From assembly GCA_039111635.1 (NCBI GenBank), contig JBCAQO010000014.1, positions 2,418,001 through 2,482,000 on the forward strand: DNA of 64,000 bases, in the 5' to 3' direction. Position numbers and translations under genes: made by a program. The notes beneath the pieces are model-generated. The model was given only the letters and a program-made list of their open reading frames with translations, ran no database searches and was not told the origin of the DNA. Source of the DNA: Heterobasidion occidentale (Eukaryota; Basidiomycota; Agaricomycetes; Russulales; Bondarzewiaceae). Positions 54,589 to 64,000 of the stretch are shown here, piece by piece (position 1 is the first letter of the stretch; every line of letters starts with the position of its first letter).

Positions 54589-54920
54589 ATAGTGGTATTA
54601 TAGACCCTATGGGCCAACAGTTAAGTCAATGTGATGCCCATGTAGCCCTAAGGTGCGCATAAGGTCAGTGTTTGATTCTCACACTGTGCTGTATTTTGCC
54701 ACAGATAGTGCTTGTTACTAATCACTCGGATGCATCCGTGCTTGGATATATCTAAGGTGACTGAGACTGTTGGAATTCTAAATACATGGATATTTCTGAT
54801 TACATACATAGGACACATCTGAGACATGTGTAGCACACACTCGGATACATCCTCTGAACTGAAGTTCCTCTTGTGTCCCCATATTGTCTCGTACCTCTCC
54901 CCATTATCTAGCACCACTTC
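54589..54920. other. No recognisable gene
   Basis: This is the unique segment between the LTR C2 target site and the G3 element. A minus-strand frame (54968-54648) has no family features. A GTTTGATTCTCAC word near 54670 recalls a tRNA B-box, but no supporting structure was found. Confidence 0.45.
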
Positions 54921-55250
54921 TGTCATGAACGGCTGTGAGTGACAAGAGAACCTAGGCCACAACAACAAAGAGATATGGATGTAAAGAGTGGCGAAGAGGT
55001 CAGGTAGACTAATCAGACCAATGAGTTGAATCCAGAAGACTGGTGAATAGCAGTTCCTAGATTGGACAAAGATGGATAGCCTAAGGCTTCTCTACTGCGC
55101 ACAAAGTGCTTAAATACATATCAACAGATGCATGGACCAGATAGCTATGGAGCAGAAATGCGAGGTATAGACTTGAGAAGGGTCCAACATATCCTTATAT
55201 GGAAGGTGGGAAAGTACAGATGCGTAAAGAAATGAAGCCAGTTCATAACA
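54921..55250 (-). repeat. G3 3' LTR
   Basis: On the plus strand it reads TGTCATGAACGGC ... CAGTTCATAACA. It is collinear with 63440-63769 over 330 bp. The adjoining minus-strand AAAGCGGGAGGTAA (55264-55251) is the polypurine tract. Confidence 0.95.
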
Positions 55251-55811
55251 TTACCTCCCGCTTTAGGCTGTCAGTGCCAGAGATGGTGAGTAACTAAGTC
55301 ATAATAGTTTGAGAAAAACATAAGCAATGTGTATAAGAAACTGATTTGAGTTACGTATCAAACCATAATGGACACCTTTCTCATTGCCCCTTGCCGAGCC
55401 TTGACGCGATAGCCCTTGAGTACGGACATCAAGATATACCACCTAGTTAGAAGTGCGCAGGTACTACATTGTTGAGCTGAGTCCCTCTTTTCATCACATT
55501 GGTGGTCACCAGTTCCAACAGAGTCAAACCACCGTGAACCCTGGCAGTTTTACATTGTACCGGATGATAGATATTCAGGTGCAGGAGGGTCCGGGAGTGA
55601 CCAGGTTGTTGTCTTCAATGAGGGGAGGTCAGGGTAAAATAGAAGGGGAGCAGAGTCCAAAGAACATGACAAGGGGTTCAAAGGTGTGTGGTGCTTGCAT
55701 GAAGGTATACTCACCATCTCTTCTCAGGGGTAAGTTGTCACCGTACGACCCAAGCATGGGTCGGAAGGGAGCACCATTTGAGGTGGAGGAGGTGTGTGAC
55801 ACTTGCACCAT
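55251..55811 (-). other. G3 3' region, outer part
   Basis: On the minus strand this is the stretch between LTR C3 and the polypurine tract. A minus frame (55919-55629) crosses the LTR boundary and is not a real gene. Pieces such as HLLHLKWCSLPTHAWVVR suggest decayed coding sense, possibly the end of the 3' ORF before LTR C3 split it. Confidence 0.4.
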
Positions 55812-56890
55812 TGATGAGCATGCACCTGCTCTGGGGTCTGGGGAAGGTATTTGGGAAGCTTTGGGGAGATACCAAAGAGCTCTAGACAAGCACCAAAGAC
55901 GCCGACTCACACCAAACACAGTCAGTCCCTACCCAAACAATGGCAAGCCACCAAAGGGCATTTGGCAGCACTTGTGTTAGTTCACCCACATTTCACGTAC
56001 TTACCATGACCGTACAGGAGTGTTGCAATAGATGTTGACAAGATCAGAAGTTGATAACCCATTTGGCCAATGTGGTCCGTCAGTCAGCCAGCTCTTATCG
56101 CTTATTGTCCTGACTTCCACATGTTCGGGCGAACACAATCTTGCACCATTACTTTTCTGTCCAAGTCATACATTTACTATTTCTTTATTCTCATTGGCTC
56201 TCTAATGTCTGTTCCTGCTACCTATGCTCGGACAATGGATAATGAACAGTCGGGATTTTGTCAGCACTGATAGACTTTTACCTTATCACCTTCGGAACCC
56301 ATATGGACATCTTACCTACCTTCTTATCTTCTCTGTTTGCTAGGGCTTGGCGCCCGTTTGGCATTGACTCTCATTTCTTGTTCAATATTTACTTAGGGGC
56401 TCTATTTACTATCAAAACCTACATACAACTCTGGAATAAACCAGCTTTCGCACCCCACAGTTTAGAGCTCATTCGCACTTGTCTTAACCATTGAAATTGT
56501 TTTCATTGACCTCCAAAAACTTGTCTTCCTTGTTGTTCGGCCTTGTTCACGTTTGTACTTGTCTCTTCGCTCGTACCTCTTGTCCTCCCTTGTATATTGT
56601 CAGAGTCCTGTGTGGCTCTTAAAGCACATAGTTGTCGGTTGCGACACTACCTTTGTTGTTACCAAACAAGTCCCCGACACGACCGACTGAACATTTGGTC
56701 GCTGTTTGGTGCAGTCCTGAAGTTGTTCAGGCGCTATAATCTCACACTTCTTATTGCTTCTCAGTGTGCCCTCATTTTCTAAAGTTGTTACTAACAATTC
56801 CTTGTATATTAGATACTAGCTCCAGCACCCCCTGCCCTAAAGGTTGTTTTGGTGTTGTGCTCAGCACTTAGAGATACCTCTAGCGTATCA
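55812..56890 (+). mobile_element. LTR-like repeat, family C, copy 3, uninterrupted
   Basis: A 1079-bp unit starting TGATGAGCATGCACCTGC and ending CTCTAGCGTATCA, the only intact copy in the window. It carries the family TATA region ATTTACTATCAAAACC (about 56402) and the AAACCAGCTTTCGCACC segment. Flanks ACCAT and ACCGT (counting the final A) fit a target duplication with one change. It is inserted in the 3' region of G3. Confidence 0.82.
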
Positions 56891-57240
56891 CCGTTGTGGG
56901 CATGTAATAGTCGTCCACTGGGTGGAAGGTGTTGTCTAGGTACTGCACCGTTCCTTCTAACCCTATGAGTTGTTGCTCTCCTGCAGCTATCCTAGCAATA
57001 AGTGACACCTCTGTGCATACTGTACAAAGGCATGTTCTTCCCTGACAGTTACCAAGGTTCGTTTGATATCACTGCGAGCTGGTCTGGATATGAATTTGTG
57101 ATTGGGGGTTCCTTCATTGGGTCCTATTAGGTACAATATGGGAGTCATCAAGTACATTTTGTGGTCCGGAAAGACAATTCCATGGATAGATTTGTTGAAG
57201 AGGGGGGGAGGGGATGGTGACAATAGTTTGGCCTGAACAG
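56891..57240 (-). pseudogene. G3 3' ORF, second part
   Basis: The minus frame 57223-56987 reads PPPLFNKSIHGIVFPDHKMY, LMTPILYLIGPNEGTPNHKF and RTLVTVREEHAFVQYAQRCH. It continues the 57263-57673 ORF after a TGA at about 57264. It looks like a folded domain but I do not recognise it. Toward 56891 the coding sense continues with a YLDNTFHPVDDYYM-like stretch and is then cut by LTR C3. Confidence 0.45.
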
Positions 57241-57262
57241 TGTTCAGGTGCGGGGTAGGTGG

Positions 57263-57673
57263 TCATGGTTCATAATGTTCTCTTTCTTCATTCTTCCTGA
57301 CCCGCTGCTCATCTCGGTTGTCCTGTTCAAGCATCCTGAATCTTTCCTCCAGTTCATTGTCAGTGTCCGACCACCCGTTGCTTCTTTCTGGCCTGTTTGG
57401 GTCGCTTCTTTCCCATAAGTTCCCAGCCTCATCAAGGTAATGGTTGCGATGCCACCTAGCTTCTATTTCCGCATCTCTTTTGGTGTCTTCTTCTGCATTT
57501 GATTCATTGAGAGCCGCTTCTTTGTCTTCTGTCCATGGAAGGTTTTCTCTTTCTTTAGAGACATCGGATTTGGTGGAAGGGGGTGAGGGTGTGGTTTGCA
57601 CGAAGCAGTTGATAATGGTGGGGGACGATGGTGTGGAGGTGGGAGGAGTCACAGTTTGTTCAAAGTCTGACAT
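57263..57673 (-). CDS. G3 ORF after the chromodomain, unknown acidic protein
   Basis: A 136-residue frame opening MSDFEQTVTPPTSTPSSPTI, Ser/Thr/Pro-rich, then highly charged (EDKEAALNESNAEEDTKRDA, ELEERFRMLEQDNRDEQRVR), which predicts a coiled coil. It overlaps the last 14 bases of the chromodomain-bearing frame on the same strand, a compact layout. Element G0 has an ORF in the same position (570-1025). Function unknown; an accessory protein or an envelope-position ORF are both conceivable. Confidence 0.5.
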   Translation of the reverse strand: MSDFEQTVTPPTSTPSSPTIINCFVQTTPSPPSTKSDVSKERENLPWTEDKEAALNESNAEEDTKRDAEIEARWHRNHYLDEAGNLWERSDPNRPERSNGWSDTDNELEERFRMLEQDNRDEQRVRKNEEREHYEP

Positions 57674-59229
57674 GATAAAGAGAGATGAGGTTGGAAAGAA
57701 AGTTATTGAAGGTGTGTGAGGTCTGAATGAATGAGGGGATTGAGAGGATCAAGTAAGAAATTTTATATGCCTTTTGGTTTGTTTGTCTGATGTTTGTCAG
57801 TGCTGTCCTTAGAGGGATAGTGGATAGGTGTTTCACATCATAGACTTCCACCAACTCTTTGGCATTGGCCAAATTTGTTCGTGTGATCCATTCATTCAAC
57901 GAGTTGGGGTACCCTTTCCATTGTACTAAGTATTGATATCCGTGGCCTTGTTTTCTTTTGTCGGGGATCTCTTCAACTTCATACTCCTCTTTTCCTTTGA
58001 TAAAGTCAGGAGGTGGTTCTTTGAAGTTTGGTCCATGGGCATTTGTTTCCCGATAGGGTGTTAGTAGAGAAGCATGGAACATGGGGTGTATCTTTTAGGT
58101 GGGTTGTCATGATGTTCTTTCCCACAAGCCAGACCTTTTGTCCTTCTCTTAGTTTGACCTCGTGGTCTGTGGTTTTCCTTTTCATTACATTTGCCACGAC
58201 TTCTAGGCTAGCTTTTGTTTCTTCCCTTATTCGAGCTAGTTTTTCCAATTATTGTTCTATGACAGGCATGTCCAACCTTGGTTTGATTTGTGGCATGAAG
58301 GAGGGGTTAAAACCATATAGGAGCTGGAATGGTGATTGGTGTGTTGCAGAGTGTTTGCATATGTTATGTGCAAACTCTGTGTAGGGAAGGAGTTCCGGCC
58401 AGTTGTCTTGTTCATAGTTGCAGAAAGCTCTAAGGTACTATTCAAGTTCTTGGTTAACTGTCTCGGTTTCTCCATTGGTTTCTGGGTGATATGCTGTACT
58501 TAGTGCCGTGGTTACTCCTAGTCTCTTCCAAAGTTCTTTGGTGAACCTGGCAGCAAATTGTGGTCCCCTGTCTGACACTATTTTCTTGGATAGTCCATAC
58601 CGCTTCTAGATGTTCTTCATGTAGAGATCAGCTGTTCCTTCTGCATCTATGGCTTTGGCACATGGGGTGTACACAACTCCCTTTGTGCTTCTGTCCACTG
58701 TCATATGGATGGAGTCGTATAGTCCAACTTGCAGTAGATCCGTGATGAAGTCCATTATGACCGTCTGCCAAGGTCCTTTGGGTATTTTATTCAGCATCAG
58801 TGGGGTCTGTGTGGGATGCATGATGTTCTTGGTATTTTGGTATGTGGCACATCCTGTTACATATTCTTTGATAAACATGGACATTCCTGGCCACCAGAAA
58901 TTGTTGGATACTAGAACGTAGGTCTTGCATCTTCCTGGGTGCCCTGTTGCAATAGAGTTGTGGTATAATCTGACTATGTTTCTCTTTAGGTCATCATCGG
59001 GTGGTACATATATTTTCCCTTGATGCCAGATGAGTTCGTCTTCATAGTTCCACTTCTGTAACCCTTTGGCCAATGCTCTTGGTCCGGATGCTTTTATGAT
59101 GTCTATCACTTCCGTTACTTCTTTGTCTCGTGCCATCACCTCTTTTAGCCTGTGTTGGAGCTGTTTATTTATTAGTTTGATTGTGCCTTGCCCTGTTGCC
59201 CTTTTGACAAATAATTGTGGGTTTAGCAA
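57660..59229 (-). pseudogene. G3 integrase with chromodomain, GPY/F module deleted
   Basis: The frame 59229-58606 has the zinc finger with one Cys lost (YHNSIATGH ... CATYQ instead of CATC) and the core MDFITDLLQ. The next pieces have VSDRGPQF (second Asp) and ETVNQELE (Glu). The segment FQLLYGFNPSFMPQIKPRLD follows. Near 58093 the reading jumps from VGKNIMTTHLK directly to the IHPMFH-equivalent, so the roughly 40-residue GPY/F module is missing. The chromodomain reads EYEVEEIPDKRKQGHGYQYL and VQWKGYPNSLNEW (58082-57850). Stops and frame shifts occur, and activity is not expected. Confidence 0.82.
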
Positions 59230-60592
59230 TATCTGGTTTGTGTTGTCTAATTTTACCCCCCATTTCAGGTCTAGATGCTGGGACAGAGCATCAGAACAAT
59301 GAGTGACACCAGATTTATGAACGAGTGTGAAGTCAAAGCAGCATAGAAAGAGAGACCATCGGGCTTGTCAGCAGAATAGCGTTCTGGTGGTTCCAAAGTA
59401 TAGGAGGTTCTTGTGATCGGACCAGATTTCAAAAGGCCAGTGGGTGCCTTTGAGGTTTACATGCCAGTGTTTGAGGGCATGGATGACGGCAAGCAATTCT
59501 TTATCAAAGATGTTGTAATTGTGTTCGGCTGCATTAAAAGATTTTGATAGGTGGGCAACTGGGTGCCAGCTGTCGCCTGGTATCTCTTGCGATAAGATGG
59601 CTCCTCATACAAAGTCTAATGTGTCTGTTTCGAGTCGGAAGGGGTGTTTGTGATTGGGGTAGATAAGGATGGGTGAGGAGACGAAGGCATGTTTGAGTAG
59701 TGTGAAGGCATGTTGTTGCGATTCGGACCAGTTGAATGGGGTGTCCTTCTTTGTTAGGTCGTTCATGGGTTGGGCAATAGTGGCAGAGTCTCAGATGAAC
59801 CTCCTGTAGAAATTTCCAAAGCCAAGGAACAATTGTACTGCTTTTAGGGTGGTCGGAGTTGGCCAGGCTAAGATGCCGTCAATTTTGACTGGGTCATGGA
59901 GATTTGGTCCATGGAGATAATGAATCCTAGGTATTTGACTGTTTCAGCTTCAAATTGGCATTTCATTGGTTTGAGGAATAAGTTGTTATTGAGTAGGATC
60001 TCCATGACTTGAATGGTGACTTGTCAATGTTCTTTGATTGTTTTGGTGAATACTAAGATGTCATCCATGTATACTGTGACAACTTGGGCGATGATGAGGT
60101 TGTGGAATATCATGTTCATCATTGTTTGAAATGTTGCTGGAGAATTACAAAGTCTAAAGAACATGACAAGATATTTGTAGAGGCCATATTTGGTGAGGAA
60201 GGCCATTTTCCATTTGTCTCCTTCCGCAACACAGATGTTGTTATACCCTCATTTGATGTCAAACTTCGAGAAGATTCTAGCGCCAGACTTGGCGATAGTT
60301 CTTATAACATCATTGATCAGGGGTAGGGGGTATTTGTTCTTTATGGTCTCCTCATTCAGCTAGCAATAATCCTGAACGGGTCAAAGATCATCCTCTTTCT
60401 TTTTTACAAAGAAGAATGGCGATGCTTGTGGTGATTTAGATACATGGATTGTTCCTCTTTTTAAGTGTTCTTGTATGACTTTGTACAGTTTCTCGTTCTC
60501 GTATTCTGTCAAGGGGTATAATTTGCACCCTTTTGGTTCCCATCCTGGTTTCATGTCAATGTGGTGGTCCCATGAATTGTGTTAGGGTAGCC
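59230..60592 (-). pseudogene. G3 reverse transcriptase and RNase H
   Basis: The minus strand reads DHHIDMKPGWEPKGCKLYPL, QASPFFFVKKKEDDL, NKYPLPLINDVI, AFLTKYGLYKYLVMFFRLCN, SPATFQTMMNMIF and VYMDDILVFTKT. YMDD is intact (60060-60071), unlike G1 and G2. RNase H follows, with ETDTLDFV-type and WSDHKNLLYFG-type blocks at about 59640-59390. Several stops occur (for example at about 60200-60350 and 60020). Confidence 0.82.
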
Positions 60593-60593
60593 G

Positions 60594-61420
60594 CTAAGAC
60601 ACTTCTTGGCTAAAGACTTTTGCAAATTGTTTAAGAACATAGCCGGGGACTATTTCTTCCATTGTGCGCACATTCTTTTTCTTGTTAGCTTCTTCTACCA
60701 ATTCTTGTGATTTGCTGTAGGTCAATTGGAGATGAATTGTTTCACCAGGATCCATCTCAAAGGGGCTTTCGTTGTATCGGTTCCCGTAGAGTGTTGTGAG
60801 GAATTCGTTAATCCCCTCCAGATCTTTGTCATCATATTTTGGAAGGTCTTCAGGTTTATCTTCTATTGTTATGTAATTGACTATTCTTCTTAGTCTAGGC
60901 CGGGTGAGCATTTCCACAGTTATGGTGACTTTTGGTCTGCTGATAATGCAAGACAATGAACATGATGCAAAGGTTAGGCAGTTTTTTACCCAATCAATTT
61001 GCAGATTCTGTTCATGCAACCAGTCAGTCCCTAGGATGATGTTTTCTCCTCTCAGATTTGTTACTAGTAGCTCGCATTGTTCATTGTGATAGTCTCCTTC
61101 AGAATTTGTCATTCTTATCAGCAGACATGCTTTGTCTGTGATGGCTCCTCTATGGTTAGCTGAACCATTTACGTTGAAGATAGGTATTGGTGTGGATATT
61201 TTTTTGATTTTTATCCCTTCACTATGACAGAATTATTCATTGATGAGGAGTTCTTCTGCTCCCAAGCCAATTAATATCCTTGCTTTGGTGTTTCCCCTTT
61301 GGTGTTTCAGTTGTATGTTTATACACATGGAAGATTTTTGTTTTGATTTGGTGAGCCGTATGGATGATGGTACATGTGAGGGGTAGGGAGATCTAGCATA
61401 CACCAATGATGTAGATTGTA
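60594..61420 (-). pseudogene. G3 aspartic protease region, catalytic Asp lost
   Basis: The first block reads ARILIGLGAEELLINE (about 61285-61240) where the family has IDSGA, so the catalytic Asp is Gly and the Ser is Leu. The second block ENIILGTDWLHEQNLQIDW (about 61050-60990) is well kept. The frame 61112-60594 then leads through an acidic linker (EDKPEDLPKYDDKDLEGINE) to the start of RT. With the Asp gone this protease cannot work. Confidence 0.8.
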
Positions 61421-62848
61421 CTAAAAATTTGCATCTGATTCCTTCTTTCTGCTTTCCCTACTCAGAGCTTGCAGTAGCGCCCCCTGTGTATCCCATCTGA
61501 GTTTCCCTATAAACCTTTGGATCTCTTCCCTGCTAACCTTAGGTTCTTTTGGACATAAAGTTGCATCCTTGCCAAGTGAGTGGGTTTGCCAAGCTATGAG
61601 TCTAGCCCTGAATGGGTTAGTTTTCGCCATGCTTCTACTCTCTCCCTGAGTTGCTTCTTCGCTACTGCTTTGAGCTCATGCTAAGAACGCTCTACCATAG
61701 CCGCCTCCTTTTCTGGCCAGTGTTCTGCTGGCTTGAGTTGAGCTGTCCCCCACTTTTCTATTACTCAATTGAACATATTGAGTTGTCTCTTCATGTACTC
61801 TAGACAAACCCCTAGTAGGGCACTGGTTGGCTATATGTTCTTTCTGCCGATAGTAGAAACATTTACCCTTTGTGCACAGTCTGGCTCTTTTAGTGTTGGT
61901 GAGAGGGGTGTGGAGCACATCAACTGCCATGGGCACTACTGAGTTGTTCATGCTGGTGGGGGTGTTGGATGAGTTGTAGCGGAAGGGGTTGCTTCATTGT
62001 GTCGTTACTGTGGACATGGAGCTTTTTATGCTTTGGAGTTCCCTCCATTGGTTGCCAAAGTGTTGGGTGTACTTAATCCAATCTGCAACAGTTGCAGGCA
62101 TATCCAGGAGCCTGTAGATTTGTTTGAGGATTTCCAGATATATGGCTCGGTGGAAGTAGTCAACCGTGGATTCCATATTGAATGTGCTTTCAGCTGTGGT
62201 GAGTTAGAAGTCCGCAACAAAGTCATCCGCTGTTCTCTTTCCCATCCTTATAGTAAACAGCTTCTGCTATGCCTTCTGTTTGGTCCCTTCATCTCTGAAT
62301 ACCTTGGCAAGTTCCTTCAGAAAGTCTTTAAATCTGCCCCAGACAGGTTTGGTTTCTCCTGCCTTCCAGTCTCTGAGTTCTCAGTCATAGTAGTATCTTT
62401 GGGCATACGTTGAGGCAGTTCCTTCTCTCATGTACAACAGTACAAGCAGGATCTTGGCTTTATCATTGGTGAATTTGGTAGGATTGGCAGTGATATACAT
62501 GTGGCATTCGCATATCTATTTTCTATATTTAGTCCTTGTCCCATCATAGTCATTGGGTTTGTTGAGTTTGTCTGACATGTTGTCTTTGTTGTCCAAATTG
62601 TCTGTTGGTGGTTTTGGATTTCCAGGAGGATTTCCTTGTGGTTTCTTTGGCAGGGTTGGGTTTGGCTTGCTTGGCCCTGGAGTTGGTGGTTCTTTGTTTG
62701 GTGGTGTCAGCGGATTTCTGCATGGTTCTGGATCTTCTTCATCTATTGGTGTTACTGATTCTCTGGGGATGACTCCTTCAATGATGTCTTCCTTGGGGAT
62801 GTCTATTGGTTCAGATAATGGGGTTCTGGCTAGTAGGGGAGCTACCAT
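61421..62848 (-). pseudogene. G3 gag, zinc knuckle degenerate
   Basis: ATG 62848 opens MVAPLLARTPLSEPIDIPKE, followed by a Pro-rich N-terminus with a KPPTDNLDNK-type stretch. The capsid domain is seen in pieces: CHMYITANPTKFTNDKAKIL, WGRFKDFLKELAKVFRDEGT and FHRAIYLEILKQIYRLLDMP. The nucleocapsid motif is CFYYRQKEHIANQC (about 61866-61825), in which the second Cys of CCHC is Tyr. Stops interrupt it every 50-100 codons. Length before decay would be about 450 residues, usual for gypsy gag. Confidence 0.8.
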
Positions 62849-63439
62849 CCTTAATGTGCTTTCCTATCTTCTCAGACTACAAGTGGGGCATCTACTGTTT
62901 TTCCACTTTCTAGTCCTCCTGTGTATATCCAATTTTCTTTTGATGTTTATCTGATTGGTTGTCCTAAGTGGTGGTACAATTTTGAGTATTCAAAGTAATT
63001 GGTCCCATGTAGAACTTGTCCTACGTCTCTTCCTTCTCCTTTGGAAGTTGTGGTGGGTAATCTAAGAAGCCCACACTAGTCTTGATCTGATTAGAATTGA
63101 GGGTCAAGGCAACAACAGCTTCTTTTCTGGTACATATTGTTATGTAATTTGTATGTAACGTTGAACGCAATTGTGTCAGTCATACCTCAGCTGGATTGAT
63201 TACCAGACAGAGATATTCTACAACCTGAAATGACCCACAGTGAAGTGGTATTGTCCAATTGTTTGTCCAAAGTGTATAGTAACTAATACAGTTGATGGTC
63301 GCTTGTCTTTTGGGACTGCCTAGCATTGTATGTACGTAGTTGGTGTTCTACTAGAAGGGCAAGAAAGAGAATTTGAAGGACAATGTGAAGAGGCGTGTTT
63401 GTGGAGTAGGTTTTTTGTGGAGTGGAGAGGCTATCAAGA
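62849..63439 (-). other. G3 leader with possible pre-gag reading
   Basis: Directly after the LTR the minus strand reads TCTTGATAGCC, not like the G1/G2 primer-site candidate. A broken minus-strand reading with ATG near 63183 (MTDTIAFNVTYKLHNN) covers the middle of the leader. It may correspond to the pre-gag ORF of G2, but similarity between the two is not evident. Confidence 0.35.
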
Positions 63440-63769
63440 TGTTATGAACGGCTGTGAGTGATGAGAGAACCTAGGCTACAACAACAAAGAGATATAGATG
63501 TGAAGAGTGGTGAAGAGGTCAGGTGGACTAATCAGACCAATAAGTTGAATCCAGAAGACTGGTGAATAGCAGTTCCTAGATTGGACAAAGATAGATAGCC
63601 TAAGGCTTTCCTACTGTGCACAAAGTGCTTAAATACATATCAACAGATACACGAACCAGGTAGCTATGGAGAAGGAACATGAGGTATAGACTTGAGAAGG
63701 GTCCAACGTATCCCTATATGGAAGGTGGGAAAGTACAGATGTGTAAAGAAATGAAGCCAGTTTGTAACA
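63440..63769 (-). repeat. G3 5' LTR
   Basis: On the plus strand it reads TGTTATGAACGGC ... CAGTTTGTAACA, with TG and CA ends. It pairs with 54921-55250, about 92 percent identical by hand count. Confidence 0.95.
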
Positions 63770-63774
63770 ACTTC

Positions 63775-64000
63775 CTTTACTCTTCTGAACATCTTTTCAC
63801 CTTTCCAAACATCTCCTCATCCGTCCAAGCATCTCTACATCTCTCCTCACCTCACCTTCTTGCATCAAACCTCATAACCTTGCAACCTTGACATCACAAC
63901 ATCGCAACCTCAACATTGCAACATTGCATCAAATCTCACAAGCTTGAGTATCACAGAACCTTGCAGGACCTTGCAGAGCATTGCAGGGCATCACAGAGCT
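63775..64000. repeat. Degenerate short tandem words at the window end
   Basis: After the G3 target site the plus strand is C/T-rich, then from about 63880 shows recurring nine-to-eleven-base words such as CATTGCAAC, CATCGCAACC and CCTTGCAGGA. This is a degenerate simple-repeat tract that runs to the window edge. No gene is seen. Confidence 0.55.

Larger units (their letters stand above)
54921..63769 (-). mobile_element. Ty3/gypsy chromovirus G3, complete ends, defective
   Basis: An 8849-bp element on the minus strand with 330-bp LTRs at both ends and a perfect target duplication ACTTC (54916-54920 and 63770-63774). The LTRs differ at about 27 sites by eye, nearly all transitions, so the insertion is much older than G1 or the copia. 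The internal order is leader, gag, protease, RT, RNase H, integrase, chromodomain and a 3' ORF. A family C LTR (55812-56890) is inserted in the 3' part. All frames carry stops, the protease Asp is lost, and the integrase GPY/F module is deleted. Confidence 0.95.

Noticed and set aside
54589..54700. Possible tRNA
   Set aside because: Only a B-box-like word is present; no acceptor, D or anticodon stems could be drawn.
55629..55919. Minus-strand ORF of 96 codons
   Set aside because: It crosses the junction of LTR C3 and G3, so it is a chance fusion.

Overview
The window reads as a repeat-dominated stretch of a basidiomycete (probably Agaricomycete) nuclear genome. The evidence is Ty3/gypsy chromovirus polyproteins with C-terminal chromodomains, a Ty1/copia element, a decayed copy of the amplified RecQ-like helicase family typical of mushroom-forming fungi, and a decayed copy of another Agaricomycete-expanded hypothetical family. 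The species cannot be named from the sequence. I see no rRNA gene, no functional tRNA, no CRISPR array and no confidently intact host gene.

Layout. 1-2 kb: 3' end of a gypsy element (G0) with chromodomain and trailing ORF fragments. 1.76-3.3 kb: a cluster of short dispersed motifs. 3.4-9.2 kb: a block bounded by two 86-bp direct repeats, holding a second gypsy lineage (protease and RT start), a solo LTR of family A, an LTR of family B and a RecQ pseudogene. 9.2-16 kb: old decayed sequence, including an RT fragment and unidentified minus-strand coding relics. 16-26 kb: a near-complete gypsy element G1 (LTRs 16698-17531 and 24874-25705) inserted in a family C LTR. 26.4-27.3 kb: a solo G1-type LTR inside a minisatellite. 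27.5-30.5 kb: decayed ORFs, a 19-base poly-C tract and an AT-rich stretch with a tRNA-like SINE candidate. 30.5-38 kb: gypsy element G2 on the minus strand, with a family A 5' LTR and its 3' end lost. 38-44 kb: decayed ORFs and a family B LTR. 44.3-47.8 kb: an imperfect tandem-repeat region interrupted by a family C LTR that itself carries a family A solo LTR. 47.9-54.6 kb: a family C LTR split by a young copia element (48735-54337) with LTRs identical by eye. 54.9-63.8 kb: gypsy element G3 on the minus strand (330-bp LTRs, target duplication ACTTC), carrying a family C LTR.

The nesting gives relative ages. Minisatellite, G3 and unique DNA came first, then LTR C copies, then G1, the A solo LTR and the copia. 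G1 and G2 have lost the second RT aspartate (YIDE, YVDN). G3 keeps YMDD but has lost its protease aspartate. The copia has all visible catalytic motifs but three one-base frame breaks at homonucleotide runs, which may be assembly errors. The most unusual coding feature is the long tail after the G1 chromodomain, with four tandem 32-residue repeats and a related unit in G2.
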